Virus record (IMG/VR): IMGVR_UViG_3300030328_002054
Coordinates: 1-25,174 of that record
DNA length: 25,174 nt
Source of the DNA: a virus
Reading direction: 5' to 3' (one strand)
Within the stretch, counting starts at the first letter, position 1, and each line of letters opens with the position of its first letter. A program made the position numbers and the translations under genes. Shown in pieces: positions 9,721-17,912 of the stretch. The notes under the pieces were generated by a model. That model was not told the origin of the DNA and made no database searches. It saw only the letters and a program-made list of their open reading frames with translations.

Positions 9721-12700
9721 TTAATCAGTTATTTCAATTTTTACAGAATAATAAGTTTCACCACAACCAGATATTCCTTGAGCATCTTTTGCTACTATTT
9801 TTAATATAAGAGGAGTGTTTTTAGCTACATAAGTGTAGGAAATAGGATCATCATCTGTTGTTAATGTTAAAACATTTCCAGCTTGAGTTATTCTAAAAAA
9901 ACTAGTTGCAGAACTATATATTGATTCTACAACCATCTCTAAATTATCTAAATCTGCACCTGCTGACCCATTGAAAGCTTGAGTTGTTAAATCTATAGTA
10001 CCTAAAACATCGCCTATATGTCTAGGCCCTGGTGTAGAAATATGTATAGGATAAGTAATACCGCCTCCAGCTTCTCCAAGACTCCATGTAAGAGCACCTG
10101 CTGAAGGTATAGGACTTAAGCTAGGAAAAACATTACTTAGTAATAACTGCTTAGTAACTAAGTTATTACCGTTAGCTAGGATTCTTAATGTAACATTAAA
10201 TGTCCTATCATCACTATTTTGACCCCAGTAAAAGTATTGACTAGGTGCTGTTGATCTAACTCTTAGTCTATATTTAAAACCCGCAGTATTAACTAATTCA
10301 AAAGGAACAGGAGAAATTACAGCTTCATTACCGTTTGTGATACTAACTAACTCTATTGTTCCCACACTTAATAAATTATTTTGAGCATCAACTGCTTGAA
10401 ACTCAGGAGTAATCCATGAGGTAATACTTGGTACCATATCTTCTTGAAGAGTTAAGCTGATCGGTTCTGGATTTGCTACCGGAGTGCCAATATCAACTCC
10501 TATTCCTACACCAGCGCTTGCTGATATAGAAGTATTTAAAGGTTCTATTAATCCAGATGTTGTAGTTTCATGATATATCTCTATTTTAGATTCAACAGGA
10601 TTTGTTTCAAATACGTTTAAGTTCTTAGAAAAATCTGGAGATATAGGAGTTGCAAGAACTCCAACTTGTAAATCAGGTGAAAAACCAACTAAAAAATCAG
10701 TTTCAATTTGTGCTACAAATGGGTTACTACTCGCATCTAAATATAATGGATCTACATATATAGTATTAGGAGAGGCAACAAAGTTATTAGGATATGAAGA
10801 TTTCTCTGCATATTTACCTCTATTTGCTGTCCACGGGCCAAGATCATTAAATGATATTATAGAATTTACAGTAAATTCACTTTTTTGATTAACTTGAGAA
10901 GACTGCGATAGTGCTAAAGATGGTACCCAAGCCGTGCTATAGTTTGTTGGTGATATTATATATTTAGTAACTACTCTAGGATATAATAATGTTTCACTAC
11001 CATATATTTCTTCTGTAGGACCTACATCTGCCAATTCTTTTGGAACCTTATTTATATTATCCCCATAAAGAACGATATTACTAACATCATTTGCTCTTTT
11101 ATAAGATGGTGTAGGAGGATTAGCTATAGTACCATCACCTACTTCACCTGTAAATGTTATTTTCCCAGAAGTAGCACCAGGCACATACACATTATAATAT
11201 TCTTGCTCTAATTGTTGTACAACAACTTTATAAGTTAAATAACCTAATGGATTTAAAGGAGTAGCAGGCGCATACGGAGCAATAGTTCCAGCAACAAATA
11301 CACCATTAAATATACCAGGATAGCCATCTGTTTTATTGGGTGGTATTAAATCGTTGAATGTAACTTTTAAATTATTACCTGGCCAATTTAATGTACTTAC
11401 CAAATTCTCATAAGGGGCGTAAACACTAGATTCTTCCCCAACTATACCTAAGCTTATTGCTTCATCTCTTAGTATAACATTTGAAGATCTTCCATATCTA
11501 TCTACTAAGACAATACCTACTTTGTAAGATCTGTTCTGTTTTAGAGTGTGATTTATATATTCTTTTCTACTATAACTATACCCAGACGCTAAAGCTCCAA
11601 TAGCTTTTTTCTCACTAACACCTAAGTAATAATTCAAATTTTCAGGAGAAGCATGTTTTTCTATAAAATTACCGTATATTATTCTATTACTTGCAGTAGC
11701 TTGAGTTGCTGCTCTTATAGGTACTTTATCATGTACTCGTGTAGTTACTGCATCGGGTAAAGTTTTAAAAGGTTTAAAAGATTTATAATCATAAGAATAA
11801 AATCTATCGGTTGCTGATGTAAATTGATCTTCTACTACTATATCATCTACAACTTTAATAGCCAGACCATCTGATTCTTTAGCTAGAATTTGTACTTCGG
11901 TGACTTTAAAGTTTTGAAAAAACTCATTTTGAACAGGTCCAGCGGTTGGACTTGCAACGTTTACGTCATACCTAGGTGGTAAGTCTATTTTAAAAGTTGC
12001 ACTAGTGACTTGATTCTCCATAAATTTTACAATACCACTATCAGCAGTATCTTTCTCATTTCTTTGAGTTTCTCCACTGAAGGCACTATCTAAAAAATAA
12101 CCAAAGTTTTTAGGTATAAATAAAGCTTGAGTAAAGGGAGCCATTAAAGAATATTCTCCATCGTCATATTTAAATCTATAGCTAAATCTTACAAATTTAT
12201 CTTTTAAGTAATCTTCATCACCACTAAAATTAGCATCATAATAAGGATTTACTTGTTCAAATTGAAGAACATCACCAGGGTCAAAAGCTACTGTACCTGT
12301 TCCTATATAAGTAACAGCAGCAGCAATAGCTTCAGTCATTGCAGCAGCTCCAGTAATTGTGGATCCTATTGGATATTCAAAAGTTAAATTCTTTTTTGTG
12401 GCGTCAATCCCTGTTAACTTAAAGTAACCCAATTCTGGTTTGTTTATATTTATAAATCTAGTTACAGGAGAAGTAGCAATATCTGCATTAGCCCAATTTA
12501 GATTCACTGTAGAAGCTGCGGGAGCATCCACAACAGACGTCGAGTGAGATGGTAAATACTCAGACACTTCATCTTTCATTGTGCTATCATCGCTACTATC
12601 TAAAAAAGATATAGGTGAAAAAGGTGCAAATTTAGATACTGATATATGATCTTCATTAAAATAGTAAGTTGAATCTGCTATAGCTGTTTCTACATTTATT

Positions 12701-13206
12701 TTTCTAGGCTGATTTCTATTATCTGTAAAAAACAATAGATCTTCTAAAAGATCTATACCTAGCATTGGGTGTGTTTTAGAAAAATTAAGAAAATCTCCTT
12801 CAACTAAAATACTAAATGCTGGAGAAGTAGAATTATTAAAAGGTCCTTGTATATAAGCAATATAACACTTGGCTCCAGGTATAGTTCCACCAGCTGGGTG
12901 AGGTACGTTATCCAAAGGAAAGTTACTTAATTGATCTTGAGAAGAGTCAATAAAATTTGTCGCAAAAACATATATTCTATCTTTATCAGTATCAACGTAA
13001 GTACCTATTATTTCTGTATTTGATGCAAAACCAAAATTAGAATATTGTATATTGCCTAAAACATTTTCAACAACTCCTTCATCTGGCCCTTCGCTTTTGC
13101 TTACAGAGATATTTCTACCTTCTCTATATTCGCCATTGGGTAAAAGTCTTTCATCTAAGTCTTTATTCATTTTAGACTTGACAAATACATTTCTTACTTC
13201 TGCCAT
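9721..13206 (-). CDS. Tail nozzle/tubular-protein-B-type structural protein with cadherin-like C-terminus, 1161 aa
   Basis: The N-terminus (about 8-52) has the pattern VFVKSKMNKDLDERLLPNGE, then YREGRNI and ENVLGN, the 'few-N-x-D, L-P-x-G-E-Y-R-x-x-x-N-I, N-x-x-G-N' signature of phage nozzle/stabilization (T7 gp12-like) proteins. Further recognisable blocks are LLFFTDNRNQPRKIN (157-171), RFKYDDGEYS (344-353), the YDYKSFKPFKTLPDAVTTR region (472-490) and NHTLKQNRSYKVGIVLVDR (552-570), consistent with a beta-propeller. The C-terminal 110 residues (about 1050-1161) resemble a cadherin-like sandwich: DVLGTIDL, FRITQAGNVLTL and LKIVAKDAQG. I infer the distal tail tube of a short-tailed virion, with the C-terminal domain perhaps exposed and adhesive. 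The start is one base after the adaptor stop, in an A/T-rich leader. Confidence 0.8.
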   Translation of the reverse strand: MAEVRNVFVKSKMNKDLDERLLPNGEYREGRNISVSKSEGPDEGVVENVLGNIQYSNFGFASNTEIIGTYVDTDKDRIYVFATNFIDSSQDQLSNFPLDNVPHPAGGTIPGAKCYIAYIQGPFNNSTSPAFSILVEGDFLNFSKTHPMLGIDLLEDLLFFTDNRNQPRKINVETAIADSTYYFNEDHISVSKFAPFSPISFLDSSDDSTMKDEVSEYLPSHSTSVVDAPAASTVNLNWANADIATSPVTRFININKPELGYFKLTGIDATKKNLTFEYPIGSTITGAAAMTEAIAAAVTYIGTGTVAFDPGDVLQFEQVNPYYDANFSGDEDYLKDKFVRFSYRFKYDDGEYSLMAPFTQALFIPKNFGYFLDSAFSGETQRNEKDTADSGIVKFMENQVTSATFKIDLPPRYDVNVASPTAGPVQNEFFQNFKVTEVQILAKESDGLAIKVVDDIVVEDQFTSATDRFYSYDYKSFKPFKTLPDAVTTRVHDKVPIRAATQATASNRIIYGNFIEKHASPENLNYYLGVSEKKAIGALASGYSYSRKEYINHTLKQNRSYKVGIVLVDRYGRSSNVILRDEAISLGIVGEESSVYAPYENLVSTLNWPGNNLKVTFNDLIPPNKTDGYPGIFNGVFVAGTIAPYAPATPLNPLGYLTYKVVVQQLEQEYYNVYVPGATSGKITFTGEVGDGTIANPPTPSYKRANDVSNIVLYGDNINKVPKELADVGPTEEIYGSETLLYPRVVTKYIISPTNYSTAWVPSLALSQSSQVNQKSEFTVNSIISFNDLGPWTANRGKYAEKSSYPNNFVASPNTIYVDPLYLDASSNPFVAQIETDFLVGFSPDLQVGVLATPISPDFSKNLNVFETNPVESKIEIYHETTTSGLIEPLNTSISASAGVGIGVDIGTPVANPEPISLTLQEDMVPSITSWITPEFQAVDAQNNLLSVGTIELVSITNGNEAVISPVPFELVNTAGFKYRLRVRSTAPSQYFYWGQNSDDRTFNVTLRILANGNNLVTKQLLLSNVFPSLSPIPSAGALTWSLGEAGGGITYPIHISTPGPRHIGDVLGTIDLTTQAFNGSAGADLDNLEMVVESIYSSATSFFRITQAGNVLTLTTDDDPISYTYVAKNTPLILKIVAKDAQGISGCGETYYSVKIEITD

Positions 13207-13207
13207 A

Positions 13208-14395
13208 TTAATGCTTTATCCATTTAGATTTACCTCTCATCGTTTGTATCATCTCACTTGGTTTCATATTGCTTAGACGTATCTTAGTGTTTCTAAGCTG
13301 AGCTGATCTATCTCTTTTGAATCGTTGAACGATGTATTCTTGAACACCTGATCTACCGGCTAATATAGAATAAGCTATATGCATGTACATTGCTTCTTCT
13401 GCCATTTTAGGTACTTTAGTATCTAAATCAGATGCTAAACCATCAGATATATATTCTAATATTATAATTCTATCTTTTAAATCACTTGAAAAAGATATTA
13501 CATTTTTTCTTTTATCGATGTTAAACCAACCGTTACTTTGTGAAACAACTGGATCTAAACCATATCTTCTTCCGTAAGTTTCTTTTCTCCAACTCCAGTT
13601 ATAAACATTAGCATTATAAAAATATTGATCATAAGCTCCAGTTATAACTTTATCATTAGTATTTTCCCACCTAGTTCTAGTAATAGATTGATCAGCTTGT
13701 GTATTAGCACCATATTGATCCTGAATAAATTCTCCATTTTTTTCTTGTAAAGGTACAGATGTGGGATCAGTAGTTAAATTATTTGCTGGGTATATAGGAT
13801 GTAATACTCCTAATTCATCTACAAAAGACATTCTAACATAGTTAACGTAGTCTTGAGGTATAATAACAGAATTACTTGGAGGTAAAGTTAATTCTAAAGT
13901 TTTTATACTATTTAAAGTATCATAACTAAATTCTTGTAATCCTCTTTTAGCATGAAAAATAACATCGGTTCTTTTAACTAATGGTATTAATTTGCCTATA
14001 CCAGTATAAGCTATTAGAAAATTATTTACTATATCATTTAGTTTGACATACTCATAGCTACCATAGTTATTCCATAAAGCTCCGGCTTTTAGAACTACTC
14101 TCACTAATGTAGTTGGGGAATTAACAACTGCAACACTTAAAGTTACGGTGTTTTGATTATAAGGAGGTTTGTTAGTATTATTATTAACGACTGAAATAGT
14201 TCCTGCTACATAATCATTAAAAGTAGTACCACTATCGGTACTTACTTGAACGCCAAAATTAGCAGGTTCTGTAGAAGTTGCTATATGCAAAGTTGGTTCA
14301 AAGGTACAAGTAAAAGAAGTTTGAGGAGCAGCCGTAACTGCAAACATTTTTTCTCCTGCGTAATACTCTTCGTTAGTTTGATTAATTAAGCTCAT
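13208..14395 (-). CDS. Tail adaptor/tubular-protein-A-type (T7 gp11-like) structural protein, 395 aa
   Basis: Two parts are visible. Residues 1-110 are beta-rich with Thr/Val strands and look like an added immunoglobulin-like domain. Residues 115-395 have a helical start (VKLNDIVNNFLIAYTGIGK), the segment FHAKRGLQEFSYDTLNSIK (about 149-167), a beta segment ending in DYVNYVRMSFVD, and a C-terminal helical region rich in Arg/Lys. The 'AKRGLQEFSYDTL' helix followed by 'P-x-DYVNYVR' is the pattern I associate with podovirus head-to-tail adaptors of the T7 gp11/P22 gp4 type. Position between the 242-aa connector and the nozzle protein agrees. It should form a ring between portal and nozzle. ATG start three bases after the 242-aa gene's stop, so probably coupled. 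Confidence 0.7.
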   Translation of the reverse strand: MSLINQTNEEYYAGEKMFAVTAAPQTSFTCTFEPTLHIATSTEPANFGVQVSTDSGTTFNDYVAGTISVVNNNTNKPPYNQNTVTLSVAVVNSPTTLVRVVLKAGALWNNYGSYEYVKLNDIVNNFLIAYTGIGKLIPLVKRTDVIFHAKRGLQEFSYDTLNSIKTLELTLPPSNSVIIPQDYVNYVRMSFVDELGVLHPIYPANNLTTDPTSVPLQEKNGEFIQDQYGANTQADQSITRTRWENTNDKVITGAYDQYFYNANVYNWSWRKETYGRRYGLDPVVSQSNGWFNIDKRKNVISFSSDLKDRIIILEYISDGLASDLDTKVPKMAEEAMYMHIAYSILAGRSGVQEYIVQRFKRDRSAQLRNTKIRLSNMKPSEMIQTMRGKSKWIKH

Positions 14396-14398
14396 TGA

Positions 14399-15127
14399 TT
14401 ATTGTTTTTGATTTGCTCTCTCTGCTTGTAGTTGACCTGACGCAGCTTGAACTATTTGAGGATCTCTTATAACTATACCAGCATATACTAATATAGCTAG
14501 TACAACTTCTGTAAATTCAGAATCATGTAGTTCGAAATTTATAGTTCCAACAGCATTAAAAATAAATTGACCCAAAGTACCCACAGTATACGCCCAGTTT
14601 ATATCGTCTGGAACCTTAATATATTGAACTGCAACATTGGCTGTACCAGCATTTGCTTTGGTATTTATAACAGTTGGATATGTTTGGAGTTTGTCGTTTT
14701 CAAATAAATATATAGGAAATTGCTCGCTTGGTGTAACGAGCGGAGATAATCTTAAATTATAAAACTCCCCTCTATCTACTCTTTGTATCTCCACTGGAAG
14801 TCTGCCGTCTTCTTCATACGTAACAGATCCAACTATATGAGTACCAGTTGGTAAGGAAAAGTTTTGATCGGCAGGAACATAAGTAGCTTTATCATTTCTT
14901 TTAAATATGTTCATTTTTTCATCTAGGTTCATTAACCTATTAGCATAATCCACATCAGTCTGTGGCATTCTAGTATATTGATTTAAATCTTCAAAATACT
15001 TTTCAAAAATCTCTCTTTGAACTTGCGTACCTATTCTATTGAATTCGTCAGGGGTCATATAACCTCTTTGCTCTTTATTTAGTATAAGTAATACAGTTTG
15101 ATATACTTTATTTACGCTTATTGCCAT
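14399..15127 (-). CDS. Head-tail connector/ring-type structural protein, 242 aa
   Basis: The N-terminal helical segment (about 1-70) has the pattern VYQTVLLILNKEQRGYMTPDEF, followed by NRIGTQVQREIFEKYFEDL, typical of phage connector proteins that start with helices docking on the portal. The middle is beta-rich (LPTGTHIVGSVTY, PVEIQRVDRGEFYNL). A helix near the C-terminus (FTEVVLAILVYAGIVIRDPQ) is hydrophobic, and the tail is Gln/Ala-rich. It is the first gene after the second terminator and the first of the tail genes. A head-completion or ring role is inferred from gene order and fold pattern; no enzymatic motif is present. Start ATG with leader AAAAAGATTAAAATGGC, only 12 bases after the terminator T-run and without Shine-Dalgarno. 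Confidence 0.6.
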   Translation of the reverse strand: MAISVNKVYQTVLLILNKEQRGYMTPDEFNRIGTQVQREIFEKYFEDLNQYTRMPQTDVDYANRLMNLDEKMNIFKRNDKATYVPADQNFSLPTGTHIVGSVTYEEDGRLPVEIQRVDRGEFYNLRLSPLVTPSEQFPIYLFENDKLQTYPTVINTKANAGTANVAVQYIKVPDDINWAYTVGTLGQFIFNAVGTINFELHDSEFTEVVLAILVYAGIVIRDPQIVQAASGQLQAERANQKQ

Positions 15128-15139
15128 TTTAATCTTTTT

Positions 15140-15166
15140 AAAAAAAAAGGGTGGCGTAAACCACCC
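15140..15166 (-). terminator. Intrinsic terminator between the 264-aa and 242-aa genes
   Basis: On the minus strand GGGTGG pairs with CCACCC over a TTTACG loop, followed directly by a run of nine T residues (15140-15148 on plus as A). A perfect 6-bp, GC-only-but-one stem in an AT-rich genome is a clear Rho-independent terminator. It begins 19 bases past the stop of the 264-aa gene and ends 12 bases before the ATG of the next gene, leaving no space for a separate promoter. Confidence 0.88.
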
Positions 15167-15184
15167 TAAGTTATAATCACTTGT

Positions 15185-15979
15185 TTATTTTAGTTTTTTC
15201 ATTATTGAGTTATAAACCTCAACACCTTCGTCTGTTTTAAACCATGCAGCCATAGCTGAGTACGGGTTTTCTTCAAAAGGAACTTTCATTAATTTTTTAC
15301 CATTACTAGCCCATGAAAAACTTCTTTGATCTTGAGATAATGAAACTATACCAGATTCTACTGATATAATAGCAATATTTCTAAGTTCAACATTTTCATC
15401 TTCAGCTAAGCTTAATAACAAACTAGGTTTTCTTTTAGCAAACAATAACAAATCTCTTTTTAATTCTTTAGAAGATAGTGTATTCACATTAGAACCTATT
15501 TCTGTTCTTAGTATAGCTTCAGCTTTATCAATATCCATATCATAAGCCATATTCATAGCTGCTATTTCTAGCTCTAGATTATCATATTGATCTTCAGCTT
15601 CTACTACAGCATCATGTTCTGCAAATATTAAATTCATATGCGGATGCTTCAATAGTAGCTCTTGTAAGTTTCTTTTTTCTTTAGGCACAAGCAAATGCCC
15701 ATTACTAAAAACTATATGAGATAGAGTAGATGTTCCTTCCTGCTCGTCTACAAATATAGATTTTTGATTAGTAGCATATCTCATTTCTCTTTCATAACCT
15801 TTTTCTGAATCAAACCAAACCAAAGGATATCTACGAGTATGTCTACTAATTATAGTATAAGTTAAAGGATTTTTATTTCCTAATAAATAGTAATTTCTAT
15901 CCTTATATTCCCAAGTATCTTTTTTTACTTCAGGAGTTTTCACAGCTTTAGCTGTAGTTTTCTTTTCTTTTGTTTCCAT
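15185..15979 (-). CDS. Hypothetical phage protein, 264 aa, isolated between two terminators
   Basis: I cannot assign a function. The first 20 residues are Lys/Thr-rich and look disordered. Residues 22-110 are mixed beta with a compact block (WEYKDRNYYLLGNKNPLTYT, then RRYPLVWFDSEKGYEREMRYATNQKSIFVDEQEGT), which suggests a small folded domain. Residues 130-200 are helical and charged (LLLFAKRKPSLLLSLAEDENVELRN). The C-terminus has FEENPYSAMAAWFKTDEGVEVY. There is no membrane segment, signal peptide or recognised catalytic motif. It lies between head and tail genes, so a head-associated or assembly role is likely, but this is inference. The leader is an ATTAT-repeat A/T tract without Shine-Dalgarno, right after a strong terminator, and it carries its own terminator downstream. 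Start ATG. Confidence 0.75.
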   Translation of the reverse strand: METKEKKTTAKAVKTPEVKKDTWEYKDRNYYLLGNKNPLTYTIISRHTRRYPLVWFDSEKGYEREMRYATNQKSIFVDEQEGTSTLSHIVFSNGHLLVPKEKRNLQELLLKHPHMNLIFAEHDAVVEAEDQYDNLELEIAAMNMAYDMDIDKAEAILRTEIGSNVNTLSSKELKRDLLLFAKRKPSLLLSLAEDENVELRNIAIISVESGIVSLSQDQRSFSWASNGKKLMKVPFEENPYSAMAAWFKTDEGVEVYNSIMKKLK

Positions 15980-15996
15980 AATATAATATAATATAA
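15977..15996 (-). repeat. ATTAT pentanucleotide-repeat leader of the 264-aa gene (shared with the scaffold gene)
   Basis: On the minus strand TATTATATTATATTATG immediately precedes and includes the start codon (15977-15993), with the repeat unit running slightly further. The same 17 bases occur at the scaffold gene. It may act as an unstructured, A/T-rich ribosome-entry leader or as an AT-rich promoter element close to the start codon; the sequence alone does not decide. Confidence 0.55.
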
Positions 15997-16001
15997 TAAT
16001 T

Positions 16002-16030
16002 AAAAAAGACCCCGCCTAAGCGGGATCTTA
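16002..16030 (-). terminator. Strong intrinsic terminator after the small head protein
   Basis: On the minus strand AAGATCCCGC pairs with GCGGGGTCTT (one T-G wobble) over a TTAG loop, and the 3' arm runs into TTTTTT. It lies 13 to 41 bases past the stop of the 103-aa gene and 22 bases before the start of the 264-aa gene. It is one of the few GC-rich stretches in this AT-rich window. It should define the 3' end of the abundant capsid transcript. Confidence 0.9.
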
Positions 16031-16042
16031 TATCTAATGTTA

Positions 16043-16354
16043 CTACAGTGTTCCTGCAGCAATTGTAACTAGTTCTACTTCCATGTCTGCAACTTCAGGA
16101 GCGCCTCCACTTAAACCAGCTTTTTCTATTGCGTCAATTACTTTTTGAACAATATTTGGTCTAGTTAAAGTAGCACCGCCTGTAGCAGCAACTTGAAGAG
16201 TATAAACAATTACGTTATCATCTTTAATGTAAGTACCACTCTTAATAACTAAGTTAGTAGCACCTGAAGAACTTATTGTTATTACACTGTCAACAGGTAA
16301 TAACATTTCAGCAGCTTCATTTGTTTGATTTCTTGCGAATTTTATATAAGCCAT
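16043..16354 (-). CDS. Small head protein (candidate decoration or capsid-stabilising protein), 103 aa
   Basis: A compact 103-aa, mostly beta protein without catalytic motif: MAYIKFARN start, VDSVITISS and TNLVIKSG strands, a central Gly/Thr-rich loop, a helix IVQKVIDAIEKAGL (about 68-81) and a final strand MEVELVTIAAGTL. It follows the major capsid gene by 31 bases and sits before a strong terminator, so it shares the capsid transcript. Small proteins placed like this are often head decoration or stabilising proteins; that role is inferred from position. Its start is ATG in the context AGAAATTATGGC without Shine-Dalgarno. A tail or packaging accessory role is possible but less likely from gene order. 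Confidence 0.55.
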   Translation of the reverse strand: MAYIKFARNQTNEAAEMLLPVDSVITISSSGATNLVIKSGTYIKDDNVIVYTLQVAATGGATLTRPNIVQKVIDAIEKAGLSGGAPEVADMEVELVTIAAGTL

Positions 16355-16385
16355 AATTTCTATATTTTTAAATGTTAATAATTAA

Positions 16386-17900
16386 TTAAGCTCCTTTGAA
16401 TAACACGAAGTTATTAGCAGCTTGAGTTACTAAACATCTTTCAGATAAGAAATTGACTCTCATAGCATCAAGATCAGAAGTGTAAGCACCACCAACAGAA
16501 CCAGTGATCCATGTTTTATACCTTCTATCTTCTGTTTCAGAAGCTCTATATCTTACGTGTAAGAAAGGACGTCTAATATTAACACCCATCATTTGGTCAT
16601 ACACAGTTGTAGTTCCAGCAGGTATCATAACACCATCAATAGCATTTGATAATCCTCTAGTAGAAGCATCATTTAAATATTTCCAGTCAGTTTTGTAGAA
16701 GTCATAAGAACCTCTTCTGAATCCAGAAAATCCAAAGTTCAATGCCATATCTTCTTCGTTGTCAAAAAGACCATAAGAAGCAGAATTAGTAGAAGCATAA
16801 CCTCCACCGGCCATAGCACCGATCATATCATCAAAATCTAAAGCAGTAGCTCTTGATAAGAAAAGCATGTTTTCTTCAATAGCACCTTGCTTATCTAATT
16901 GCTTAAGGATAGCATCGAAATCACCCATTGCACCTGAACCAGGAGCAGCAGCTCCAGCAAAACCAGAGTATACATTACCTCTTGCTTCAATAGCAGCGAA
17001 TAAACCTTCAGTACCTTTAATATCAGAACTAGTACTTGTAGGACCATAGTTAAAAGCAATATTAGCTTGAGTCATTAACTCACCTTCAACCATCGCCATT
17101 TCAAGATAATCATCAAATCTTAATCTTGTTTCAGACTCAGACTTTAAATACCATAAGTATCCAGATGTACCATCTTCAGTAGCAACTTCAACCCAACCAA
17201 TTTGAGCAGTATCAGATCCATTAATCTCAAAGTTATCTTTAAGAATAATTGGTGAATTAGCAAATTGAGTGAATTGTGGTTGAATAGAACCAGACATTCC
17301 TACAGAACCTTTTCCATATTCAGAACCATAAACAAACAAGTTAGCTAAGTTTGCTCCAGCTAAAGCAGCAGGGAAAGCACCAGCAGCCGTTTCATATAGA
17401 GTACATTCTAATCTATCATTTGTTTTTCCAACAGCACCAGAATCACCAACTGACTGTACTAAAGCTTTAGCAGTAACTAAACCTGTAGCTCTATCAGCAA
17501 GCATAATAGTTTGTCCTTGTCTAACAGCACCAGAAGGTGAATCACCACCTGGGTAAGCAGCTGTTAAGTCAAGATCAATTCTAATATCAAAAGCACCAGC
17601 AACACTAGCTGAAACATTTGAATAACCTACGTGCAATCTATTTTGTTCAGACCAAATTACTTGATCAGATGTCATAGGCATTTCAGCGCCTACCATTCTC
17701 AAGAAACCAGATAAAGTTCGGTTCCCGTATCTTTCTACCTCTTGCTCATAAAGCTCAGGTAGGTATTGTTGTGCAAAGTTATTAACTGGATCTCCACCTG
17801 CGGCGTCCCCGTTAAAACTAAGATAATTGTCCTGCAAAGTTAATTTTTTCTGTGCAGGAGCTAATGACGCAGGAAAACTCCCACTTGTATTAAAACTCAT
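16386..17900 (-). CDS. Major capsid protein (HK97-fold type expected), 504 aa
   Basis: The protein forms the head shell. Evidence is a 504-aa Ala/Gly/Asn-rich sequence without catalytic motif, with N-terminal low-complexity and Q-x-x-L-x-x-N segments (15-40), a long beta-rich middle (90-250), helical stretches (LRFDDYLEMAMVEGELMTQA) and a C-terminal block (about 440-504) with RRPFLHVRYRASETEDRRYK, then TGSVGGAYTSDLDAM and a final AANNFVLFKGA. It lies right after a scaffold-like gene and before a small head protein, the usual arrangement. I cannot prove the fold without structural comparison, but size, composition and position make the call strong. ATG start; the leader is A-rich (AAAAACTAAAAAAAATG), with no Shine-Dalgarno, 12 bases after the scaffold stop. 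This is probably the most highly expressed gene of the window. Confidence 0.85.
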   Translation of the reverse strand: MSFNTSGSFPASLAPAQKKLTLQDNYLSFNGDAAGGDPVNNFAQQYLPELYEQEVERYGNRTLSGFLRMVGAEMPMTSDQVIWSEQNRLHVGYSNVSASVAGAFDIRIDLDLTAAYPGGDSPSGAVRQGQTIMLADRATGLVTAKALVQSVGDSGAVGKTNDRLECTLYETAAGAFPAALAGANLANLFVYGSEYGKGSVGMSGSIQPQFTQFANSPIILKDNFEINGSDTAQIGWVEVATEDGTSGYLWYLKSESETRLRFDDYLEMAMVEGELMTQANIAFNYGPTSTSSDIKGTEGLFAAIEARGNVYSGFAGAAAPGSGAMGDFDAILKQLDKQGAIEENMLFLSRATALDFDDMIGAMAGGGYASTNSASYGLFDNEEDMALNFGFSGFRRGSYDFYKTDWKYLNDASTRGLSNAIDGVMIPAGTTTVYDQMMGVNIRRPFLHVRYRASETEDRRYKTWITGSVGGAYTSDLDAMRVNFLSERCLVTQAANNFVLFKGA

Positions 17901-17912
17901 TTTTTTTAGTTT

